34,730 nucleotides of DNA from Stentor coeruleus. Its lineage: Eukaryota; Ciliophora; Heterotrichea; Heterotrichida; Stentoridae. Positions 9,035-18,692 of this stretch are shown here, in pieces. A program made the translations under genes and the position numbers. How positions within the stretch are numbered: position 1 is the stretch's first letter; every line of letters begins with the position of its first letter. Location of the stretch: contig MPUH01000792.1 in the NCBI GenBank assembly GCA_001970955.1, positions 1 through 34,730 on the forward strand. Direction: 5' to 3'. A model generated the notes under the pieces. That model did no database searches, was not told the DNA's origin, and saw nothing but the letters and a program-made list of their open reading frames with translations.

Positions 9035-9535
9035 TTTGCCAATTTTATTGTTTTTGATATACTTGATTAGATAGATTTTAAAGGTTTGAAATTAAACTTA
9101 GAAAGATTATTTGGGTGTTAGGATGCTAGATAATTTTAATTTGAAGAAAAGTTTGTTGTGAAAGATAGGCTGGGTAGATTATAGATTGGATGAAGATTTA
9201 GTTTGGGGGTTTAAGATGAAGAGGTGTGAGGATTATTTAGAAAAATACTTTGAAGAGTTATGGGGTATTTGTTTATATTATAATGTTATAGAGAATTGGA
9301 TATGTTTTATAATGCTTAGATGATGATTAACTTTTATTAAGCATACTATCCATCGCCGCTTTTAGGGACACAAATGTTTACATCCCAGGAGTCAGCGTTA
9401 AAGTTAGATAAGATGGGTGTAGAAAAGAAAACAGAGAAATATAAGTTTGAGATAAAGTTGAGAGAGATTTGCATATTGATTTAAGGAAAATAGATTGTAG
9501 TTATAATAAGAGTTGCTTTTGCATGATAATTATAA
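9035..9535. other. Divergent intergenic region
   Basis: Between the GST-C-like gene (-) and the small secreted protein gene (+). 9050-9300 is G-rich and C-poor on the plus strand. 9346-9474 carries a short minus-strand open frame (separate entry) in a locally more balanced stretch. No RNA gene is recognised. Confidence 0.5.
9346..9474 (-). CDS. Candidate 42-residue secreted microprotein
   Basis: Minus-strand ATG at 9474 to TAG at 9346. The first about 23 residues are hydrophobic and signal-peptide-like (MQISLNFISNLYFSVFF), followed by a soluble tail with mixed composition (NFNADSWDVNICVPKSGDG). A TAA lies two codons upstream of the ATG. The codon mix looks more protein-like than the flanking AT-rich DNA, and a second small secreted protein gene starts divergently 61 nt away. 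No homology is recognised and the length is well within chance, so this is tentative. Confidence 0.3.
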   Translation of the reverse strand: MQISLNFISNLYFSVFFSTPILSNFNADSWDVNICVPKSGDG

Positions 9536-9967
9536 ATGCTTATATGGATTATTTTAAGTTTAGCTTCTGCTGAGCAAAGCCATAGTTTTCTTCAGCAAGA
9601 AGACACAACAGAAGGTGTCGATATAGAACAAGCTAGTCAAGCTGACTACGACTTACAAGAATATGAGACTTTAGGGGAAGAAACAATAGCATACTCAAAA
9701 GAAAATTATGAGCCTGAAGGTGAAAGTACACCAGAAAACGACTATTTACTTGAGCAATATAAGAAAGTTGTAGAATATATTTATTTGAATTATTATGTGA
9801 TTCCTATGAATGCTACACTAACTGAAGAAGCTGTGACAGTTGTTGAAGGGGATATTATTACTGAAGAAGAGGCTGAAGAATCAACTGGGCCTACTGAAGA
9901 GACTAGAGGAGAACAGACTTTAGAGATTACTGAAGGAAATGATGCTGTTGAAGAAGAAAGTGTTTAA
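9536..9967 (+). CDS. Small acidic secreted protein, function unknown
   Basis: A 143-residue frame. MLIWIILSLASA is a short but plausible signal peptide cleaved before EQS; the remainder is very acidic (many Glu, Asp and Thr runs such as GDIITEEEAEESTGPTEETR) with a short Tyr-rich helix (YKKVVEYIYLNYYVI) near residue 85. No cysteine pairs or domain are visible. It is probably exported or luminal. At the 3' end GTGTTTAATATTATAG (9953-9968) fits the local intron pattern with 16 nt; splicing it would change the last two residues from SV to RL and move the stop a few bases, so the exact C-terminus is uncertain. Confidence 0.65.
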   Translation: MLIWIILSLASAEQSHSFLQQEDTTEGVDIEQASQADYDLQEYETLGEETIAYSKENYEPEGESTPENDYLLEQYKKVVEYIYLNYYVIPMNATLTEEAVTVVEGDIITEEEAEESTGPTEETRGEQTLEITEGNDAVEEESV

Positions 9968-10830
9968 TATTATAGGATTATAGTTTGAAGTTAAAATAGT
10001 TGTTTTTTTTTTTTGATAAAGGATTTATAAAAGTTTAAATATGAGAGATTATAGGTATGATATTAAGATGAGGAAGATTTGATTAAGAATAAAGTATATT
10101 ATGTGTTAGGAAAAATTGTGTAGGATCTTTGAAATACGGATTTTAAATTTAGTTTAGTATATTGAGATAAATGCTATGAAATTAAAATAAGTTAAAGGAT
10201 TTTAAATGCAAAATTCAGTAAATAAAAAAAGAAATAAACAGCAGAGAACATGTTTATTTAAAAATATATAGAGTTTGTTTAAAGTTTAAGAAAAAAACCA
10301 AAAATACTAAAGAAGTAAATTTATAACATGATTCAAGATCCTGCTACTATATAATATTTCTCTGAAGCTTGTAATATAAAATATACGAAATATGACTCAG
10401 GGTTAATTTTTTGAAGACCAGGTGCAATCCAATATCCAAATATGTATATTCAATATGCAATAACCATATATATATATGCATATATGTCTTTATATATGCT
10501 GTTCTTAATATTTAGCTTTATTAAAAGTCAACTTAATTATTTGCAAAAGAAAAACTTTTATCCACAGATTACACAATTTACATAGCAAAAATGCTGTGAA
10601 CTTTTCAATTTAATTTCTCTTATCTTAGTTTTCACTTCCATATTTAAATAATTAAATTTACGTTATAACAGTATATTCAAAAGAGAGTATCCTGCTATAT
10701 CATTCTTATAATACAATTGCTGAGATCTTATTTGCAAATAATATATCAGCATTTTCAAAAATCAAAAGAACTTGAAAGTTTTGCTATAGGTGAGTTTAAA
10801 GCATAGGGATTTTGAAAAAATCAACTTTTT

Positions 10831-11007
10831 TTAAGAATTTTTATCTAGCTTATTCGATTCTAAGCTTAATACTGACAGAGGCTCATATTTTACTAGAATT
10901 TTAAAATATAAGCCTATACCTTTAGAATTTTTGATAGTGTGAGATTCATACGAAGATATAACACTAAAGTTTAATCTTGATTGAAATAATACTTCAGCTC
11001 GTGATTT
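10831..11007 (-). pseudogene. Protein-like open segment without a start, possible gene relic
   Basis: On the minus strand 58 codons are open between a TAG (11008-11010) and a TAA (10831-10833). The translation reads like real protein (for example YESHTIKNSKGIGLYFKILV, followed by KYEPLSVLSLESNKLDKNS). It has no ATG, and no 15-16 nt intron with the local signature connects it to an upstream exon; a nearby GTGTAATTTCTTTTAG lacks the A at position 10 and does not restore frame. It is either a decayed gene end or chance. Family not recognised. Confidence 0.25.
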
Positions 11008-11456
11008 CTAATTCTAAAAGAAATTACACTGATATTAATACCAGAAGATTAGGTTGTATTCAACTTAAGGAAAATACGAGTCGCATTTATTCCTCTAAAA
11101 TAATCTTATTAAATATTGTTAACCCGATTATTATTCATGAAATTCATAGCTGAGAAATAGATTCAAATATAATATGCTTATGAGAAGGAAAATCTTATGT
11201 TTTCAGCGAGCATTGTGGAAATCATGGCTGAACTATGATTAATTTTTATTTACTCTATTCTTTATATGCACTTAATTTAGATGCCAATAATTATATTGAA
11301 ATAATTAGGAATTTAATACAGAAGAACAAATAAAAACCAGTCTTCCTCATAAAACATAATAAAATCCTTTTTCCAAGCCAAACTAAATTTTTCACATTAT
11401 CTTCTCTTATCAATCTTCCAATATAAACCCATAATATAATCCAGCCATGCATCAAC

Positions 11457-11566
11457 AAATTTACTATATAAAAAATAATTTATCTTAATAATCATAATCC
11501 ATTCATACACCAAATTTACTATATAAAAAATAATTTATCCTAATAATCATAATTTATTCATACAAT
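11457..11566. repeat. 55-nt tandem duplication directly upstream of a start codon
   Basis: Two copies, 11457-11511 and 11512-11566, begin AAATTTACTATATAAAAAAT and differ at a handful of bases, mostly at the 3' end. The second copy ends 6 nt before ATG 11573, so the repeat is the immediate promoter or 5' UTR of the B-box gene. Confidence 0.85.
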
Positions 11567-11572
11567 AATAAT

Positions 11573-14116
11573 ATGGATACTGCCTGCTGCTCATTCATAA
11601 AAGAATGTGATGAAAAGGTAGTTTTATTCTGTGCATCTTGCAACATCGACCTTTGCAGTTCTCATATTTCTTCCCATATTTCTCAATCTTCATCCAAGCA
11701 CATAATAAAATTTTATATAACCAAAAACCTTGAAAGCCTTAAAACAACCCAAGATTGTTTATCAGCATTAGAAAACATGACATATGAAAAAATAAACAAT
11801 CTTGTAGAAGTTCTTGTAAAAACATCAAGTACTCTTATTGATACGGCAAATGCTGAGACACGAAAACTTGAAAAGTTTTTGTATTATGTGACTAAAAGCA
11901 AAGAAGCTCTAAACAATTGTTATGACATAAATTTCAAAGACGAAAATAAAGAAATTTATGAGTTTATAAGTAATATTATAAAAAACCAATGGTTAGACAT
12001 GGATCAAGGGGTATTTGACCAGGCTGAAAATACAAAATCAAGAATTGAAAACGCTGAAAATCTTATAAGGGGCCAGAGCTTTTATGGAGAAGATAATAAT
12101 TTTAAAAGCACATTTAATGTTTACGATACCACTGAAATTCCTCAATTTCTTGAAAAAATAGAAAAACTCGAAAATGAAAAAGACTTTCTTAACATACAAT
12201 ATGAAGAAACAACTAAAAGATGTCATGATTTTGCAAGTCAAATAGAAAAATTAAAAAGAGAAATTGATGAAATAGCATTGTCGAAAGATAAGAAAATTAA
12301 AACACTTGAAAATGAACTAGAGAGAAAAACAGAAATTATTGATTACCTTAAAGCTAAAATTGATGATAAAAAAAGAAAATTGTCTATAAAAGAAACCCAA
12401 GTTTCAAGTATTCAGAATTTCCAAGAGTTTTCTAAACAGTTTCTTGACCGGATTGCTAGTGAAAAAGATGATATTGAAAATAAATTGAAAACTGTGACTG
12501 CTGAAAAAATGATGCTGCAAGAAAGATTTGATGAGATGCAGGAAGAATCGAATGAGGAAATTAAAGATTTAAAAGATAAAATTATTATGTTGGAAAACGA
12601 GATTAAGAATGTAATTAAAAATTGCATGTCTAATGTAGAACAATTAGAAATTGAAAAAATGAATTTGGAATTGGTGGTGGACAAGATGAAAACGGAAATT
12701 GGGTTGTTGAATGACACGATTGAAGCATTAAAAGGTCAACCTTCACAACATACTGAATCTTTTGACCTCCGAAACCCAAGATTTTCTATAAGCCCTCTAG
12801 AATTCCAAGAAGAAATCTCTAGAAATACTATCCAATTAGACAGTTCATTAGAAATATCCTCTGTAGAATCTCCATATGCTGCAATAATGGGTTTAACTCA
12901 AGAAAATACTAAACTGAAATCCAGCCTAGAAAAAGAAAAAGTAATAAATTTCGAACTCTCTCAAAAACTTCTCAAACTAACTAGCAACCAAGTCCAAAAT
13001 ACAAAAGAAACAGATAACAAAAAGTGGAATTTTGATCAATACATAAAAAAAAGCAAAAGTATTCAAGAATTAGCTTTGAATCAAATGCAGCAAAAAATTG
13101 ATTATACTATTCAAGAAAACGAGCAACTTGAAGAAGAAATTATTTTTCTGAGGAAGAAAATCAAGGAATTAGAAATAGAAAAACAAGTTTCGATTGGGGA
13201 TATTATCAAAGCTCGAGAAATATTAAGTAATATTGAAACTGAAGATTCAGATGAATCTAGTAAAATTATACATAAATCAAGGACATTCAATTTCTCAGTT
13301 TATAATAACCCAAATAAAGGACTTGAAGAAAAATTAACTAAACAAATTGAAGAAGCCCATAAAATAATAATTAATCTAAAAAATAGCGAGGATGAAATCA
13401 AGAAACTAAGAACTGATTATGAGGCAGCCTCATCAATAATTGAACAACTTCAAATGGAAAAAGAAAATTTGGCAAACAAAATGATAAAAATAAAAACTGA
13501 AGATAAGGAAATTAGCCAACTCATTGTTAATCTGAAAGTAGAGAACAATAATTTGAAAGTTGAAAATTGTTTTATATATAATCAAGTGATAATGAAACTT
13601 AAAGCGTCTGATAATCTACTCAAGATTGATTTTGAGCCTTTGAGTCTAATAAGTGGATTTAAGTCTATACCTTTTGAGAAGTTTTCATGTGAACTTAACT
13701 ACAAAAGTTATTTTGAGACTTTTGATGAGAGGTTTATAGGTGAAGTTGATGATTATTTATATCTTGCAGATAAAAAAACAATGACCAAAAAGGCATCATA
13801 TTTCTTAGGACACAATAGATTCTCAGGTTTCTTTGTATCCCCTAATGAAAAAAGTGTTTTACTTTATAATAAAAACGAAATAAATTTACTTGAAGTTACT
13901 AATGAAAGTATAAATTTGAAAATCTGTTTTACTATTGGAAAAATCCAATTAGCAAAGTGCTTATTTACTAAAAACTCAATGTTCATGGTAGCTTTTGATA
14001 ACGAAAAAAATTCATATGTGTGGAGTACCTCAGATGGGAATTTGATAAAAATCCTACAAAAGAAATGCGGATTTGCAATAGAAAGTGTTTTTGGTAGGCT
14101 TCCAGATTTACTTTAA
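11573..14116 (+). CDS. B-box zinc finger, coiled-coil protein with a possible C-terminal beta-propeller fragment
   Basis: An 847-residue frame. Residues 5-43 have the B-box spacing of zinc ligands (C5/C6, C12, C20, C23, C28, H31, H35, H43). Residues of about 60-690 are almost continuous charged coiled coil, interrupted by a Ser/Pro-rich stretch near 390-430. Residues of about 700-847 are not coiled and include WD40-like strands (FSGFFVSPNEKSVLLYNK and MFMVAFDNEKNSYVWSTSDG). Known of the family: B-box plus coiled coil is the core of TRIM-like proteins, but there is no RING finger, so ubiquitin-ligase activity is not supported. A structural or scaffold role is inference. The 55-nt duplication lies just upstream. 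Confidence 0.8.
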   Translation: MDTACCSFIKECDEKVVLFCASCNIDLCSSHISSHISQSSSKHIIKFYITKNLESLKTTQDCLSALENMTYEKINNLVEVLVKTSSTLIDTANAETRKLEKFLYYVTKSKEALNNCYDINFKDENKEIYEFISNIIKNQWLDMDQGVFDQAENTKSRIENAENLIRGQSFYGEDNNFKSTFNVYDTTEIPQFLEKIEKLENEKDFLNIQYEETTKRCHDFASQIEKLKREIDEIALSKDKKIKTLENELERKTEIIDYLKAKIDDKKRKLSIKETQVSSIQNFQEFSKQFLDRIASEKDDIENKLKTVTAEKMMLQERFDEMQEESNEEIKDLKDKIIMLENEIKNVIKNCMSNVEQLEIEKMNLELVVDKMKTEIGLLNDTIEALKGQPSQHTESFDLRNPRFSISPLEFQEEISRNTIQLDSSLEISSVESPYAAIMGLTQENTKLKSSLEKEKVINFELSQKLLKLTSNQVQNTKETDNKKWNFDQYIKKSKSIQELALNQMQQKIDYTIQENEQLEEEIIFLRKKIKELEIEKQVSIGDIIKAREILSNIETEDSDESSKIIHKSRTFNFSVYNNPNKGLEEKLTKQIEEAHKIIINLKNSEDEIKKLRTDYEAASSIIEQLQMEKENLANKMIKIKTEDKEISQLIVNLKVENNNLKVENCFIYNQVIMKLKASDNLLKIDFEPLSLISGFKSIPFEKFSCELNYKSYFETFDERFIGEVDDYLYLADKKTMTKKASYFLGHNRFSGFFVSPNEKSVLLYNKNEINLLEVTNESINLKICFTIGKIQLAKCLFTKNSMFMVAFDNEKNSYVWSTSDGNLIKILQKKCGFAIESVFGRLPDLL

Positions 14117-14444
14117 ACTCTTTTAATTTAAAGCTTAAGTATTACCTAGAATCAGTTCTATTCTAGTTGGTTTCTAAAAAACTCACTTCTTCATGTCCAA
14201 TATTTAATATCACATTCTTAAGCAATAGCTTTTTCTTAATTGCATCTCATGAGCCCTGTCAAAAATCTATCCTCCTCATTTACTTACAAAATCATCTTAT
14301 AAACTAAATCTACTAAAAAATTTCTAAAGTATAATTATATAAACAAGCTTTCTAATTCTCAACCCCATATCATCACATAAATCCATAAAATCCTATAACT
14401 AAAACCCTTAAATACTAAATCTCTACATAATTTCTCTTAACATA
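14117..14444. other. Convergent intergenic region
   Basis: 328 nt between two converging stop codons; AT-rich, with C more common than G on the plus strand. No hairpin terminator, RNA gene or frame is evident. Confidence 0.5.
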
Positions 14445-15569
14445 TTAAAAGCATTTTCTATGAACAACAGCAGCTCCAAATTCATCATATTCTCCTCTAT
14501 TAATCCACATCTTAAACTTATCCAATGAACTCAATATCGCTCCACCAATCCAAGCAAGATGTTTCCTCTCAGGTGGTGCCTTAACAACAATATCAATATT
14601 ACTTGGTGCTAAGCTTTTAATATCCCTATTAAGCTTCTCTTTGATTTTCGGGAACATTGTATTCCCTCCACTCAATATAATATTCCCACACAGTTGCCTT
14701 CTAATATCTGCATCACATTTAACAGCAGAATTATACGCAAGTTCATGAATTCCTGCTTGATCTACTCCATACAACAAGGGTTGAAACAAAATCTCAGGAC
14801 TTTTAAACCTTTCTACTGATAAAATAATTTTATTCCCATCAGGTAGTTCACATTCTCTAGAAATTCCTGAGGAAATTCCTAAAGAGTTGAGTTCTTGTTG
14901 ATAATCAGTAGATAAATAACAATATTTTTCTTTTATATCCTGAGCAACTTCAAATTCTTTACTATGAGGTAAATCAATACCACTAGCTTTAAGATTTGTT
15001 ATTAAGAAATTCGTTATTTCCTCACCACCTATAGGCAATTTTAATGTTGCTTGTGGTAAAGCATATCCTTCATATGTTGGGACTATACATGTTTCATTTA
15101 ACCCGCTTTCTATAACAATACCTGTTGTCCTACCTGTAGCAAAAAGAGACATTACACTTGAGTTTGCTAGATAAAAACCCCCACAACTAAAAGTTTCAAA
15201 CATGACTTCTGTGATTTTTTCTCTATATTGACGTTTGTTTAACGGTGGTTCCATTATGAGGATTCGGCTTTGGTTTGGATCTGCTATTAGTTGATTGAAA
15301 AATATGTGGTGATAGATTTTATCGATTTCTTCCCAGTTTTGGACTGTCGAATATTTCATTGGATGAGATAAAGTTAGGATGTCCCTTTTTTCCATAGCTT
15401 CGCGGCCAATGTATAAGTCTTTATGATCAAGTGTCACTGCTCCAGCTAACTTTGGTCGACCTACTACTGTTTCTTCGATGATTTTTGGTGAGTCGTGGCC
15501 GGAAAGACCAGCACGGATTAGATGAGAGCCAATGTCTACTACGATTGCTTCGGTTGTGTCGTGATCCAT
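14445..15569 (-). CDS. Divergent actin-family protein with altered ATPase site
   Basis: 374 residues from ATG 15569 (MDHDTTEAIVVDIGSH); the frame is open for 23 more codons upstream but conventional actin length argues for this start. It ends in VHRKCF exactly like actin, and shows actin landmarks (GRTTGIV, YEGYALP, DIKEKYCYLS, FQPLLYG, IILSGG, APPERKHLAWIGG). Known of actin: Gln137 and His161 position the catalytic water, and two phosphate loops hold ATP. Here phosphate loop 1 reads DIGSHLIR (actin DNGSGMCK), loop 2 reads ESGLNETC (actin DSGDGVTH), the Gln137 position is Ser, the His161 position is Cys and the methylated His73 position is Tyr. It is therefore likely a non-canonical actin or Arp, perhaps with slow or no hydrolysis (inference). 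It converges on the B-box gene and diverges from the WD40 gene. Confidence 0.93.
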   Translation of the reverse strand: MDHDTTEAIVVDIGSHLIRAGLSGHDSPKIIEETVVGRPKLAGAVTLDHKDLYIGREAMEKRDILTLSHPMKYSTVQNWEEIDKIYHHIFFNQLIADPNQSRILIMEPPLNKRQYREKITEVMFETFSCGGFYLANSSVMSLFATGRTTGIVIESGLNETCIVPTYEGYALPQATLKLPIGGEEITNFLITNLKASGIDLPHSKEFEVAQDIKEKYCYLSTDYQQELNSLGISSGISRECELPDGNKIILSVERFKSPEILFQPLLYGVDQAGIHELAYNSAVKCDADIRRQLCGNIILSGGNTMFPKIKEKLNRDIKSLAPSNIDIVVKAPPERKHLAWIGGAILSSLDKFKMWINRGEYDEFGAAVVHRKCF

Positions 15570-15834
15570 TTTAGAATTTTTATAGGATGGAGTTTTAGGA
15601 TTTGATGAAGTTTGATATAGTATGATTGAGTGAATCATGGATTTGCAGTGATTTGCTTGTAAAAAATTATTTTATTGAGAATGAGGAGGAAAATATTGAA
15701 TTTTTTATGGGTGGAATAGAGAGATTATAGAACTAGGAGGAAAGAGTTTTATTTATTTGTAAATTATAATGAGGATATGTTGGATTTTGATAGGAGATAA
15801 TTGTTTTGTGGGAAATTAAAATAATTATAATAAA

Positions 15835-17304
15835 ATGTATGTTCAATTGAAGAAAAAACCTGATTCTGTTGTAGAAAATGTAATAGAGCAACTAGAAAAT
15901 CAAGGGATATTTTTGAGCAACCATTACTCATGCATTAACTGTGCTGTTGTCTCAGACGACCTGAGATATCTAGTCACAGGATCAGGATCTTTCCGTGGTG
16001 TAGATGAATGCAGTATTCGTATATGGAACTTAACAAACTTCAATCAAGTTTATAACTTCAAACGTCTTCCTAAAAGAGTAACTCATATATCAATTTCCAA
16101 TGATAACTCATTTATTTTTGCAATCCTAGAAAACACTTCCCTATATTGTGCTGAGCTTTGGAACTCATCACCTATAAAAAGGCTTTTAGAAAGTAAATCA
16201 AAAATGATCAAAATCTCAATACTCTCAAAAGATTATGGACTTTTCCTTACACATGAAGGAAAATTTTCATTAATTAACTTCAATACTAGAGAAATCCTTT
16301 TGATTACCTATTATGAGCATGAAACAAATATAGAATGCATGGCCTTAAAAAACAATCGATTTGCTTATGGTACAAGTAATGGTATTTTAAATGTTTGTTT
16401 ATATGAAAATAGTTTTGTAAGTGAACCTTTTACAGTTAGCAAAGGGAGAATTAAAGATATAAACTTTGATAATGAAGGCAAATTTTTGATGTTTGCAGTA
16501 CAAAATATTAAAGGCGAAGGAAAAATTTATATATGGGATGTTGAAGCAAAAATTGTGGTTAGAAAGATAAAAACAGGAAAATCAAATGTCATAAATTTGC
16601 GTTATAATTATCAGTTGAATATACTTATAGGTAAATGCACTAATGATATTCAGATTTGGGATTTAAATACCGGGGAAAATTTTGTGACGTTATATCTAGA
16701 CTTTGTATACGATTTTTTTTTAGTAAAAAGCTTTTTGATAGTTGTGATGACTGGGATTTATAATTATAAAAACAAAATTACTGCTTATAACATACACGAT
16801 CTAAATGACTTCCATGAGTTTAATGGGCATTTAGGAGTTATTACTTGTATTAAAATAGATAAAGCAAAGAAGATTTTAGCAAGTGCCAGCTTGGATGGTA
16901 AAATTTTTTTATGGGACCTTAAAACAAAGAAAATTATAAGGAAATTTCTAGGCCATACAGAAGGGGTTATTTCCTTAGATTTTGATGATAATCATGTTTA
17001 TATGGCATCAGGCTCACTAGAAAAATCTTGTCGTGTGTGGGATTTTAATACTGGAGATATGATTGAGGTTATTAGAAATAATGCCAATTGGGTCACAGAT
17101 GTCAAAATTGCTCCAAATTGCAAATTTATAGCTTTTGCATGTATTTCTGGCAATACAATTAATGTTTATGATATTAATAAAAGAAAAATGAGGGTCATTA
17201 ATTTGATTGATACTTTTTCTATAAGGTCTATTTGCATTCTAGAAAATCACAAATATGCAGTAATCAGCTGCGAAATTTCAAAGGTTTTAGTATTAAAATT
17301 ATAA
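15835..17304 (+). CDS. WD40-repeat protein
   Basis: A 489-residue frame. WD40 units are weak in the first two-thirds (SIRIWNLTN near 60, KIYIWDVEAKIV near 240, DIQIWDLNTGENF near 275) and clear at about 320-440 (FNGHLGVITCIKI...KIFLWDLKTKKIIRKFLGHTEG...CRVWDFNTGDMIEV). The whole length suits one or two propellers. No other domain is attached. WD40 proteins are interaction platforms; the partner cannot be read from sequence. The start is the first ATG of the frame, with 265 nt to the divergent actin-like gene. Confidence 0.85.
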   Translation: MYVQLKKKPDSVVENVIEQLENQGIFLSNHYSCINCAVVSDDLRYLVTGSGSFRGVDECSIRIWNLTNFNQVYNFKRLPKRVTHISISNDNSFIFAILENTSLYCAELWNSSPIKRLLESKSKMIKISILSKDYGLFLTHEGKFSLINFNTREILLITYYEHETNIECMALKNNRFAYGTSNGILNVCLYENSFVSEPFTVSKGRIKDINFDNEGKFLMFAVQNIKGEGKIYIWDVEAKIVVRKIKTGKSNVINLRYNYQLNILIGKCTNDIQIWDLNTGENFVTLYLDFVYDFFLVKSFLIVVMTGIYNYKNKITAYNIHDLNDFHEFNGHLGVITCIKIDKAKKILASASLDGKIFLWDLKTKKIIRKFLGHTEGVISLDFDDNHVYMASGSLEKSCRVWDFNTGDMIEVIRNNANWVTDVKIAPNCKFIAFACISGNTINVYDINKRKMRVINLIDTFSIRSICILENHKYAVISCEISKVLVLKL

Positions 17305-17909
17305 AAACACTTTAATAAGATTTTATCTTTAGATTGCATTACAATGTTATCTGAAATTCATATATAAATTCACATTTCTCAACTTCATACTATTATTGCA
17401 TCAAATGTTTCATAAAATAAGTATATCATATGTTATTACAATCTTATTATGTATTATTATATAACAACGCATTCCAAACTCAGAAATTTTCTATGCCAAA
17501 AAATCCTTTCATCATACGTCGAAACAATCATAAATATTTATATATAAATCCAAATTTTTCAATAATCCTAAAACTAATCTTATAAACACCTATAAAATCA
17601 TCACTATAACCAAATAATCCACATTATTTCTAACTAAAATCCTATATAGCCCCCACTAAATTATTTTCACGCAGATTCATTAAATAGCCTACAGCTTTTT
17701 CCATAAATCCAAAGTTTCAAAAATATCAAGCCTACCTTATAAACATTTAAACCATCCTTTCTCCTATCTATTTATTCTAAAATCTTAAACCCATCAATCT
17801 TAAAAATTGAATCGGCCTATGAAAAACTGTACAACTAAAAACGGCATCGTAGAATACAATTTTAATCTAAAAACCTTAAATACTTACTAAAAAAAACAAA
17901 TAAAAGTAA
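17305..17909. other. C-rich/G-poor AT-rich spacer
   Basis: 605 nt between two plus-strand genes. C clearly exceeds G on the plus strand (CCTATATAGCCCCCACTAAA and similar). No RNA gene, frame or repeat is visible; it presumably holds the 3' end of the WD40 gene and the promoter of the next. Confidence 0.5.
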
Positions 17910-18692
17910 ATGGAGCTTGTTCCACCAGTAGCCGATACACGTAAAGATAGTTTTTCAACTCAGCCACCAGAGTTTGACGAGTATCTTAAAGAAAATTACG
18001 ACTTTTTATTCTATGGGCCTAGTCAAATTTCTATCAAGATGATTGACGTGATAATAAACTCAAAAACGATACCTTTTGAATATAGACGTCAACAATTACG
18101 GCATTTGATAATACAAATTTATCAAGAAATTGCTTTGAATGAAATGCAAGTAGCTTTTTGGAGCATTTTAATAGAGAAATATGTTTGGGATGATCAAAAC
18201 TACGATATTAGACAAGGACTAACTTTCTCAGCATTGATGACAAGGGAATTTTTAGGGGATAATATTGAGTATTTAATAGGGAAGTACTCTGAAAAAGAAC
18301 ACAACTTTAGAGAAAAGTATGATTTATGGACACTAGGGAAGAATTTATTAGAAATTTCAACTAAAGATATAGCAAGGCAGTATAGAAAACTTAAAAGTGC
18401 AAGGTTTAACCCTGTAAACTATAGCTTTTATGTTGATGAAATTATATTGCAATATTTGCCTTATAGTTATCCTAATAAGAAAAAAGATAATAAAATCACT
18501 TTACCAAGAATCGAAGAACTAAATGATCAGGCCGATAAGGACGAGCCTTTGCCAACCTTAGCTTTTTTTGACGAAGAGCTGTTTGCACCACTTCCACTAA
18601 TTAGAAAAGCAAGTAGCAACGGGAGTAAAAATCAGATTCTGCTATCAAACAATGGAAGTGGATGTTCGCAATTTTTATGTTTTGATGTTTAA
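17910..18692 (+). CDS. Hypothetical protein, 260 residues
   Basis: An uninterrupted frame that I do not recognise. Residues of about 20-190 are mostly helical with many aromatic residues (FDEYLKENYDFLFYGPSQIS, EMQVAFWSILIEKYVWDD, REFLGDNIEYLIGKYSEKEH); the last 65 residues are low-complexity with Asp/Glu, Pro and Ser/Asn. There is no signal peptide or membrane segment. Codon composition resembles the neighbouring confident genes, which supports a real gene. It sits alone between two long AT-rich spacers. Confidence 0.7.
   Translation: MELVPPVADTRKDSFSTQPPEFDEYLKENYDFLFYGPSQISIKMIDVIINSKTIPFEYRRQQLRHLIIQIYQEIALNEMQVAFWSILIEKYVWDDQNYDIRQGLTFSALMTREFLGDNIEYLIGKYSEKEHNFREKYDLWTLGKNLLEISTKDIARQYRKLKSARFNPVNYSFYVDEIILQYLPYSYPNKKKDNKITLPRIEELNDQADKDEPLPTLAFFDEELFAPLPLIRKASSNGSKNQILLSNNGSGCSQFLCFDV

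Larger units (their letters stand above)
9968..11572. other. Long AT-rich intergenic region
   Basis: About 1.6 kb. It includes a poly-T run near 10003-10014, alternating TA tracts at 10430-10500, a minus-strand open segment at 10831-11007 (separate entry) and a 55-nt promoter-proximal duplication at 11457-11566 (separate entry). A plus-strand frame without a start also spans roughly 10966-11150. No tRNA or other RNA gene is recognised. Confidence 0.5.

Noticed and set aside
10966..11153. Plus-strand start-less frame overlapping the minus-strand open segment
   Set aside because: No ATG, and it overlaps the better-looking minus-strand translation; at most one is real.
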